A DNA stretch of 29,270 nucleotides from Carex sylvatica (taxonomy: Eukaryota > Streptophyta > Magnoliopsida > Poales > Cyperaceae), in NCBI GenBank assembly GCA_964058845.1, contig CAXKVR010000788.1, positions 1 through 29,270 on the forward strand, written 5' to 3'. Below, piece by piece: positions 21,684 to 29,270 of this stretch. The notes beneath the pieces were generated by a model. The model had not been told where the DNA came from. It ran no database searches and worked only from the letters and a program-made list of their open reading frames with translations. A program made the position numbers and the translations under genes. The stretch's first letter is position 1. Each line of letters opens with the position of its first letter.

Positions 21684-23042
21684 TAGGGCTGTTAATGGGT
21701 CGAGCCGACTCACAAATCAATGAGTTGAGCGGCTCAATATTTCATAACGAATCAGACTCGAAATTGAAAAAAGCTCAAACTCGACTCGGTTTGATTTAAA
21801 AAAAAAAAATCTAACTCATGTAAATTCTTAACTCAACTCGATTCGACTCGTGAGCTCACGAAGTGGCTTATACTTTTAAACTATTTACAATTGTCGGCTC
21901 GTAGGTTCTATCTTTGATTGTCAATGAGCTATGTTAGATTGTCATCTTGTCGCTTCATAGGTTCTATATCTTTGATTGGAATAAATCTGCATTTATTTAA
22001 GGTTGCTACATGAAGGCTCTGTATACACGCTTTGTCGTTTTGCCATAGTACAATTAGTCTTAGTCGATCTAGAATTCGAGACATTCCCTAAATAAATGAG
22101 ATGAATAAGTTATAACAGTTTGGAACATAATTTTATATCCAAGTCCTTTCAACTGCTTTCAATTATTTTTCTGAAAATAGAAAAATATGTATTTTGTAAT
22201 AGTAATAAGCTATTACAGATTGAGGATCAATTATATAAATTTTTTTGAAATTACAAATTGAGAGTCTATTATATAAATTTTTGTAATATGTATTTTTCTA
22301 AAAATAAGTTATGAGGGTCAAATACATATTAAGAATCAATTATATAGAAATACAATAATTTTGGAAATTAATGGAGATGAATTGACTCCATTCATCATAC
22401 ATAAATCCGTCTCTCAAATAAGGTATGTATTTTTATTCAAAGACAACTGTATAAGTTAATTTTAACGTATTAAAATTAACCTATAAATTTATTGCTATGC
22501 ATGAAGCACTTGTATCGAGAGTTCGAGACAATCGTGAAACAAATGAGATAAATAAGTTATAACAATTTGAAAGATAATTATCATTCATCATTTTTTTTTG
22601 GAATATTTTGTCCAGGCTGATTTTGATTGTTATTTTTAAAACAAATAAATAGTATTCATTATGCAATAGTTAAGTATGTATTATACGATAATTATAATAT
22701 GTATTTTAAAATAGTTAATAATTATTAATTTCAAACATAGAATGTGTATCCTATAATGATTGTGTTTTTGGAAGGTTTCGATAATAAGACAAAAATTTAA
22801 GATGGATGTCGACAATTATAAATATGTGTTTTGGAAATAAGAATGAGTCGGTTCACGAGTTTGTGAGTCGAATCGAGTCGAGCTAAGTGTTTACATGAGC
22901 TGAGTCGAGCCGAATTTTTTCTTTTAAAATTGAGCTGAGTTAAGAGTCGAATCATTTTGCTTTTCTCATTGAGCTGAATCATTTTACTTTTTTTATTGAG
23001 TTGAGCCGAATTTGAGCTGAACCTTAATCATTAGCAACCCTA
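21684..23042. mobile_element. Non-autonomous hAT element, 1.36 kb
   Basis: It starts TAGGGCTGTTAATGGGTCGA; the complement of its end starts TAGGGTTGCTAATGATTAAG. Exact GTAGGAGG duplications flank it. The outer ~200 bp on each side are packed with GAGTCGAGC/GCTCGACTC-type words in opposite orientation, a subterminal-repeat pattern common in hAT elements. The AT-rich interior has no coding capacity, so it would have depended on a transposase encoded elsewhere. Confidence 0.93.
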
Positions 23043-23235
23043 GTAGGAGGAGATACGGATTAATATTACCTACGGTACCTCATTTTTTGAATTTGAATCT
23101 GGTCCGTTCTGTTGTGCACAGGCAAGAATTTTAAAGGGACCCGTGCATTACAGTCTGGGACCGGATAGGTACGGATTTTGGTCGGACGGTCCAAATTAAG
23201 CATTACCTCAGAGAATCTAGTCTCGTGTCTTCAGG
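23043..23235 (+). repeat. Segmental duplication, copy 2, fragment before the Mutator-like element
   Basis: GTAGGAGGAGATACGGATT, GGTACCTCATTTTTT, TCCGTTCT and GGTACGGATTTTGGTCGGAC match 11173-11325. Similarity fades after about 23200. The 10 bases TGTCTTCAGG at 23226-23235 are the left target duplication of the next element. Confidence 0.85.
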
Positions 23236-23520
23236 GCGATTTTTTTATTAATAGAAAATAAATAAATAAAATATTGAAATACGGAATTGGTTTTGATTTT
23301 TTTTGATATATAAGTAGAATGGGCCTAAGTAATCCGTCTCATGGGACATGACTAATTAACTCGTCTGGATTCCTTAATCTAATTATCGTTAACAGCGTAA
23401 GCTTAGAGGAAGAAAAAAAATAAGACGGACGGGAAGGGAAGACTCATTCCAACTTAGCAAATAAAAATAAAAACAAAACAAAAAATGGACGGGAAGGGAA
23501 GACCCGTTCAAAACAGCAAA

Positions 23521-24490
23521 AAATATTATGTTATATTATTATATTATATTATTTTATGATTATATTATGTTATATTATTTTTTATATTATTATATTATAT
23601 TATTTTATCATTATATTATATTATATTATATATATATTTTTTATATTATATTATTTTATATATAAAATAATATAATATAATATAATAATATAATATATAT
23701 ACAATCATAATATAATATAATAATATAATATTTAAAATCATAATATAATATAATATATATAAAATCATAATATTATTTTTTATTTTTTATATTATATTAT
23801 TATATTATATTATATTATATTATGATTTTATATATATTATATTATTATATTGTATTGTATTATATTATTTTTTATATAAAATAATATAATAATAAAATAT
23901 AAAAAACAAAAAATAAAATAATATAATATAATATAGAGTTTGGCTAGTATAACGTGTCATTTTAGCCTATATAACATCAACTCAAAAACTATCGAATCGA
24001 CTTCAAACGATGAATCCAAACCATTCAAACCGATCTACTTCATTAGTTATGCGTTTACTTGCAAAATTTATAACTTTTCGAACTTATTTAGTATCAAGTC
24101 AAGTGGTCAAATGTGTGAGTTTTTAAGTTAATTTTAATACATTCATTTTTCAATATTTTTACCACTTGATTTGATACTAAAATTACTCGAAAATATAAAA
24201 ACAATTGCGTATAAATGCATCACTAATAAAGTAAATCGGTTTGAACGGTTTGGATAAGTCGTTTGAAGTCTATTTAATCAATTTTAAAGTTAGTGTCATA
24301 TGACACTGATGTTATACTAACCGGACTCTATAATATAATAATATAATATATATAAAATTATAATATAATATAATATAATAAAATCATAATATAATATAAT
24401 ATAATATAATATAATAATATAATTTTTTTTTTCGTCTAATATATATAACATAATAATATAATATAATATAAAATCATAATATAATATATA
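23521..24490. repeat. TAATA-rich palindromic core (interrupted by a MITE)
   Basis: 23521-23935 and 24329-24490 consist almost only of A and T in ATTATATTA and TAATATAAT words. Runs of one phase are followed by runs of the complementary phase, so the region is a nest of inverted repeats. It forms the centre of the Mutator-like element. Confidence 0.9.
23936..24328. mobile_element. Hairpin MITE nested in the TAATA core
   Basis: The left end is GAGTTTGGCTAGTATAAC; the complement of the right end is GAGTCCGGTTAGTATAAC. Inverted similarity runs nearly the full 393 bp, for example GACTTCAAACGA, CCAAACCATTCAAACCGAT and TTTAGTATCAAGTCAAGTGG against their complements. Flanking TATA on both sides may be the target duplication but cannot be told from the surrounding TA repeats. 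Diverged relatives lie at 13630-13935 and about 4900-5090. Confidence 0.88.
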
Positions 24491-24744
24491 TAACATTTTG
24501 GACGGGTCTTCCCTTCTCGTCCATCTCTTTTTTTTGTTTTTTGTTTTTTTTAAGTTGGGACGGGTCCGTCCGCCTTTTTTTTTTCTTCCGCTAAGTTTAC
24601 ACTGGACGGATTAATTAGTCCCATCCAATGGAATGGATTACTTAGGCCCGTTCTACTCATATATCGAAAAAAACTAAAATTAATACCGTATTTTAATATT
24701 TTATTTATTTATTTTCTATTAATAAAAATATCGGTGTCTTCAGG

Positions 24745-24890
24745 TCCCATCTTCTTTTTCTTTCTCTTTTCGCTGAAAGTGGGGCCACCAAGTCAACACA
24801 CCGGCCACAATGACAGACAGTCAGAGAGAGAGATTCCACAAATGGGCCGCGTGAATCCGGCCCATTAATAGCCTCGAACTTGGATAGAAA
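24745..24890 (+). repeat. Segmental duplication, copy 2, promoter-proximal end
   Basis: CGCTGAAAGTGGGGCCACC, GACAGACAGTCAGAGAGAGA and CGGCCCATTAATAGCCTCGAA match 11351-11478. Copy 2 has a 14-base insert after GGGGCCACC. The duplication ends between the site II motifs and the E2F-type site of the PIP-box gene. Confidence 0.88.
24841..24866. promoter_or_regulatory. Paired site II (TGGGCC) motifs
   Basis: AATGGGCC at 24841-24848 and GGCCCATT at 24859-24866 form an inverted pair about 170-190 bp before the PIP-box gene's start codon. TGGGCY motifs bind TCP factors and are common in promoters of plant PCNA, cyclin and ribosomal-protein genes. The motif is seen; its use here is inferred. Confidence 0.6.
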
Positions 24891-24920
24891 TTTCGCAACG
24901 CGTATCGACGAATTGCTTAA

Positions 24921-24930
24921 TTTTCCCGCC
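24921..24930 (+). promoter_or_regulatory. E2F/DP binding-site match
   Basis: TTTTCCCGCC matches the E2F consensus TTTSSCGC, about 100 bp before the start codon at 25032. E2F sites mark G1/S-expressed DNA replication genes in plants. It lies just outside the duplicated block, so the orphan copy at 11340-11478 lacks it. Confidence 0.65.
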
Positions 24931-25031
24931 AGATGAATATCTCGCTCTTGTCTGTTTTTCACAGAATCCGTATTTATTTGATTGTTTGAGAAAAAGTAAA
25001 GCGAAAAATCAAAAAAGGAGACTGAAGCGAG

Positions 25032-26561
25032 ATGAAGCAAAAGCATTCAGCTAATATGCGATCGTTCGGCCAAACTACAATCTCTTCTTTCCTCGCTAAA
25101 CCCAGGTAATTCCATCCCTTTCGATTGTTCTCTCTCTTCAGTGTAATTTTCCATAATCACCCTTCCAAACATCTGGTTTTACAAAACTTGCGCCTTTTTC
25201 GTTTTGAGGTAACTCAAAAGGAAGGAGGAGAAATTGGATGGGGTGGTTGTGGAGATATGTCTTTTGTTAGGTATTTTTCCAAAATTCCACCTTTTTATTG
25301 CTTTATCGAGTACAATATTTCCAGATCACTTGAAGAAGACAAACAGCCAAAGCCTGTTAGCCAATCAATCTCCAAGACTTCAGATTCTGATATGACCAAA
25401 GTTAGCAACAGAACTATCAAGGTAAGAGTTTTCAGTAAATTGTCAGAACTTTCACTCAGAGTCTCAGACCATGCATAGTACCAGTATGAGCACCAGTCTG
25501 ACACAAAAATCATTGACCAGTCATAGTATGAGCAACAGAACTATCAAGGTAAACAGAACTATCACTCAGACCATGCATAGTTCCAGTACGAGCACCAGTC
25601 TGACACAAAAATTATTGACCATCATTTCAGGTGAAGAAAAATGCTTTTTCATCAATTAGTTCCACAAGAAACAACCCAAAAGATGAAAAGGAGGAAGAGA
25701 ATGGTAACAGTGTTCTAAGCGATGCTATATTCAAGCAATTTAATAGTTCGGCCATGAGGGAGGAGAACATTTTGGGAATAGGAAAAGATAATGACGAAAA
25801 TAACCCTGAATTACAAGTCAGTCAAATTGAGGATGAACCTTGCTTTGATTCAAGCAAACGAAAGAACCCATTCGGTAATTACTTGTAATTTTCCTTGAAT
25901 TAAATTTTGCAAACTTGTGAGAAAATACCCGTGTACCAAGAAAATTTTAGCAAAGTGCCTTATTTACAAAGCAATAAATTGATTGATTTAATTCAGTCTT
26001 CTTGATGTGTGTCTTGGGTAGTTCTTGTCATTTCATTGTACTTAATGCTTTTAAATAATAAAAGGTGAGGGACTTTGCTGTAATTTCTTGGTAGCAACTT
26101 TCCTATAAGCTTTTCTAGAAGGAATCAGAATAATCAAACTTCCCTATCTTATATAATTTGCTCCTTTTGGTTCTTTTAGGTGACAATCTGGACAACCCTA
26201 CTCCGAAATTACTGGTTTTAGGTGGTGACATAAAGCCACGACCGAAGCTGAAGAAAAGAAAATTGGCATCTAAAAATAACATAGAAAAACCTTTTTATAA
26301 CCACTGTAAGCTGTCATACTCTTTAGATACCTATACCCCCTTCATTTAAAAAAGGAAACACAATTATTGAGCTAGTCAATGCTTTTACTTGCAAAAGCTT
26401 TGATCCTTTTTTTTATATTTCTTTTATTATATTCAGATGCAAATGGGAGGGGAACGTGGGACGGGGACATGGAGGGGGTTGATTACGAAGAGGTTGGCTG
26501 CGACACAGAGGTGTGGGAAGGAATGGGTTCTATAATGTTAGGTGGTCTTGACTGGAATTAG
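25032..26561 (+). CDS. Uncharacterised 221-aa protein with an N-terminal PIP-box (PCNA-binding) motif
   Basis: Five exons: 25032-25105, 25325-25421, 25631-25874, 26180-26305 and 26437-26561. All have GT-AG borders with consistent phases, and the joined frame has no internal stop. Residues 14-21, QTTISSFL, fit the PIP-box QxxhxxFF except that the last aromatic is Leu; AKPR follows. PIP-boxes dock replication and repair proteins on PCNA. The middle is Ser/Lys/Glu-rich and probably disordered. KPRPKLKKRK (157-166) is a likely nuclear localisation signal. The C-terminal ~40 residues (exon 5) are acidic with three Trp (GTWDGD, EVWEGM, final GLDWN) and look like a conserved short module. Upstream site II and E2F-type motifs fit S-phase expression. 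I do not recognise the family. A DNA replication or repair accessory role is inference; the exon model is well supported internally. Confidence 0.8.
25404..25622 (+). repeat. 127-bp tandem duplication across the exon 2/intron 2 border
   Basis: AGCAACAGAACTATCAAGGTAA recurs at 25404 and 25531 (offset 127). GACCATGCATAGT, CCAGT, GAGCACCAGTCTGACACAAAAAT and TTGACCA also recur in the second unit, which is shortened. The duplication carries the last 18 bases of exon 2 and its donor site into intron 2, so a second donor (AAG|GTAAAC at 25549) sits about 80 bp before the true acceptor at 25630. Confidence 0.9.
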
Positions 26562-27081
26562 AAGTTTAATTTAGTAACTGCATTTTATATGCTTTTGTGT
26601 GTATTTTGTAGTGTGGAATTAACGGACTTGAGAGTACTTGTGCAGTTGTACTACTGGTAGACTCAAAAATATTGTAGTGGCATTTTATATAAAATCCCAA
26701 CTTTTTTGTAGTCAGAGAAGTAAAGTTGTTTGTGATGTTACTAGTGTGTTTTGTAACTAAAGATTTCTCATCCTATTTTTTTTTTTATCAGTTTCTGCTA
26801 GTAATCCACCATTGCAATTTGATTGTGTTTGATATGGTACGAGCCTTTTTCATGAAACAAAATACTAATATAACATAAACACAAAAAAGACTGTTTATAC
26901 CTATAATTATCCAAAGGTTCTGTTGGCAAAATTCTCCTTAGAACTACAAAACTAAGTATACTCAGGCATTCTGCCTAGACATGCTCTCCCAGAATACAAA
27001 AATGTATAAGACTTGTGATTATTGTTTACAAATGGAGCAGCATATCCAAAAATGAATTATACATCTAAGTGACAAAAAAAA
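26562..27081. other. Convergent intergenic region
   Basis: About 520 bp separates the stop codons of the PIP-box gene (+) and UGGT (-), so it must hold both 3' UTRs and polyadenylation signals. It is AT-rich. I see no other gene or repeat. Confidence 0.6.
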
Positions 27082-29270
27082 TTACAATTCATCATGCTTC
27101 TCAGCTTTACTATCAGATGGTGCTTCTGAATCGGATGGTGGTGATGGAACAGCCGGATCTTTGGGCTCCAGCTGCTCTCCTAAGATTCTTGATGTGAATT
27201 GTCTTGCCTCAGAGTCCAGATCCACCCACTCTGACACAATTCTTCTTGCACCCTGTAAAAAATTCAAATGCACACAGAACAAAACAGTTTACATACTGTA
27301 TGAGAATACCCAACAATAAATTACATGCAAATATGAGCAGCAGAAACTACAGCCGGTAATTTCAGTTTTGACTAGTATATCTGGCTAGTACACAGACATT
27401 ATATGTTATTTTATCTGACCTAATGCTGAAACTACTAAACAACAAACATATAGCTTACCTATCCACATACAGAAGAAAATGGGAAGCTAAGAAATTAAGA
27501 TAACAGCTACGGTACCGCATAGTGGCTGATACAGATACCGTAATCCTCTGCTAAGGTAATAATGCATAATTAGTAGAGTGAGGCTATGGTACTATACATA
27601 GCGCAGATTGGTCCGTACTACGGATCAATATTTTTGTTTTCAAAGTCCAAATTGTTGATCTGTTCAATGTGATTCCATCTGAAAATGTACTTGCAGATTA
27701 AATTTTACATTTTTAGATTTCTTTTACTATTTTTTTAAACTAGTAGAAAATCACTACTTTTGTGATCAAGTGATTTTCTATCTAAAAAATGTAAAATCTG
27801 ATCTACAAGCACATTTTTATATGGAGATCATGTTGAACAGTTTAGATTGATTGTTTGGACTTCGAAAATGGAGATATTGATCCATAGTACGGGCCATTAT
27901 GCAATATGCATGGTATCATAGCCTCACTTTAATTAGTATGAAAGAATAGAAAGTACCTGTAGCTTAGGCTCCTTTGTCATGGGGTTGTTGCACAAATCGA
28001 TGGTTTTAGCTTTTGCCTTTGTGGCATTTCCACACCAAGACTCACACCAAAGCCATTCTTGTGGAAGAGAGAAAATCGGTACAGTGTGTTGTGCGTAATT
28101 TGGTAGATCCTGATTGTACATATCATGCCAAAAGTATACATGTCAGCATAACACTTAACTTTGCAGCTTGTGGGATTCACAAAAAAGGTAAATGATTAAC
28201 CTGATCAAGATTAGAAAGACTGTTCGGATCTTTGCTTAGATTTTCATAATATACTCTCAAGGCATCTCCAGCTGCCAATTGTCGCAATTTCGCCAGATCA
28301 ACAACGTACAGGGCACTGCTCACAAAAACAACAAATGAATAAATAAACAAAACATTCTTGTGTACCAACCCTACAAAAAAATTAATATCATGTATAGTCT
28401 CCACAAAGCGAAGGTGTCTCATTTGAAAAAACTTCTTGCCCTGGTTTTTAGGAAGACACCCAAATTACCTTTCTTCAATTGTATATAGGTAAAAAATGAC
28501 CAAAGTATTTTTGGGCATATCTATGCAGGGTATTCCCATTTTTTAGGAGTATAAAATACATCTGGCACTTGCAAGGGTATAATCATACAAACAAAACCAA
28601 AAAATGATATGGACTCATACAGACTAATGTAAAAGCAAAAGAGTATACCTGATGTGGTAAGCCCTCCCTCGTAAGTGGTCCTTCCAGAAACCCTTTAACA
28701 AGATAACAAAAATAAATTAGGTACGTGTTGTATTTTATTCGCTTAGAGTGAAAAGGAGTTAGGGCACTAACTTGTTTCCAAAACCGATAGCCATCCATAT
28801 CTTTATTATTGTCACAGAATGGAGTATATGCAAGAGGCCTTCCTTTTAAATCCATATCATATAATTCTCCCATATCAGCCCGCACCACTTGATCAGCATC
28901 AACAAAAATCACCTACATAAAAGACAAGGCCATGGGATTTTTGTTGAAAAGGAAATCACTAGTTTTAGAGTTCATTAGGAAGAAAAGCCATGATTTTACC
29001 TTTCTAAGTGAAATAGGAAATATGACATCAAGAAATAAAATTTTGTACGCCCATATGATACGTTGCTTCTCTTTTTGTTTGTGTAGCCATGTGGGCCACT
29101 TGTAAGTGATAAGCTCGTACTCAAACCCGTACTCTGCTGCCATGTATGGTATAACATCCTGAGAAAGATATAGAGAGATGAATTTTGATAAAAAAAACAA
29201 AACAATTGTGTTGACCAAAATTCTAATAAATGAAATTCTTTATGTACCTTGAACTGGGGGGAGAGGTAAT
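27082..29270 (-). CDS. UGGT: UDP-glucose:glycoprotein glucosyltransferase, C-terminal exons (partial)
   Basis: Seven exons in transcript order: 29248-29270 (cut by the window edge), 29000-29158, 28772-28912, 28649-28692, 28201-28315, 27957-28109 and 27082-27252. All have GT-AG borders and phases match, giving 267 C-terminal residues. UGGT is the ER lumen folding sensor: it adds glucose from UDP-glucose to N-glycans of misfolded glycoproteins so that calnexin/calreticulin rebind them. The piece is the GT24 catalytic domain: [22 protein letters not shown], the metal-binding DxD in [54 protein letters not shown] and [10 protein letters not shown] short Pro/Ser/Asp-rich linker ends in HDEL, the ER retrieval signal. 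The Arabidopsis counterpart is known as EBS1. No defect is visible; the N-terminal sensor part lies beyond the window. Confidence 0.97.
27577..27928. mobile_element. Hairpin MITE in the last UGGT intron
   Basis: The left end, AGTGAGGCTATGGTAC, and the complement of the right end, AGTGAGGCTATGATAC, begin an inverted repeat that runs the full length: CCGTACTACGGATCAATAT, TTCAAAGTCCAAA and AAAATGTACTTGCAGAT pair with their complements, meeting at AAATCACT...AGTGATTTT in the centre. It is 352 bp and non-coding. Target duplications are unclear. The intron splices around it at 27253-27956. The diverged sibling lies at 3700-3910. Confidence 0.88.

Larger units (their letters stand above)
23236..24734. 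mobile_element. Mutator-like non-autonomous element with long inverted repeats
   Basis: The first ~280 bp and the complement of the last ~270 bp are alike. Both contain TTTTTATTAATAGAAAATAAATAAATAAAATATT (23241 onward and its complement near 24693-24726), GGGCCTAAGTAATCC, and GACGGGAAGGGAAGAC or close variants. A 10-bp direct repeat, TGTCTTCAGG, flanks the element at 23226-23235 and 24735-24744. Long terminal repeats plus a 9-11-bp duplication point to the Mutator superfamily. The core is TATAA-rich palindromic DNA with a nested hairpin MITE. No transposase is encoded. Confidence 0.85.

Noticed and set aside
24705..25046. A 113-codon minus-strand frame over the PIP-box gene promoter
   Set aside because: It covers the end of the Mutator-like element, the duplicated promoter block and the E2F site, a composite that cannot be an old gene, and has no similarity.
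1..29270. tRNA or rRNA genes
   Set aside because: I saw no cloverleaf with conserved B-box sequence and no rRNA-like block while reading both strands; a tRNAscan-SE run would settle it.

Overview
The window is nuclear DNA of a flowering plant. Evidence: a CC-NB-LRR resistance gene, a class III (GH18) chitinase relic, a UDP-glucose:glycoprotein glucosyltransferase gene with GT-AG introns and an HDEL end, AT-rich introns, and nested plant-type hAT, PIF/Harbinger and Mutator-like elements. The sequence alone does not fix the species.

Layout. 1-1440: GC-richer, repeat-like DNA resembling part of an LTR retrotransposon, with a cluster of small palindromes. 1441-5452: AT-rich intergenic DNA with several hairpin MITEs. 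5453-10340 (+): a two-exon NLR of 1416 aa with an unusual ~390-aa tail after the LRRs that ends in a hydrophobic segment at the C-terminus. 10745-11478: a copy of the DNA upstream of the gene at 25 kb, including its promoter-proximal part but not the gene. 12006-13146: a broken class III chitinase whose first exon is preceded by an inverted copy of itself, giving a long hairpin that was later split by a 374-bp hAT MITE. 13425-24890: the second copy of the upstream DNA, blown apart by insertions: a MITE-like hairpin, a 1.8-kb Harbinger element with a DDE transposase, a 5.6-kb hAT element (decayed transposase plus a 2-kb minisatellite), a 1.36-kb non-autonomous hAT element in the same 8-bp target, and a 1.5-kb Mutator-like element with a nested hairpin MITE. 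25032-26561 (+): a five-exon gene for a 221-aa protein with an N-terminal PCNA-binding (PIP-box) motif, an E2F-type site and two site II motifs upstream. 27082-29270 (-): the last seven exons of the UGGT gene, convergent with the PIP-box gene.

The host genes do not form a pathway: immune receptor, probable S-phase PCNA partner, ER glycoprotein quality control. The most interesting structures are the chitinase inverted duplication, which has the architecture expected of a young small-RNA hairpin locus; the NLR with a predicted C-terminal membrane anchor; and the pair of duplicated segments, one preserving empty sites that date and delimit the transposons in the other.
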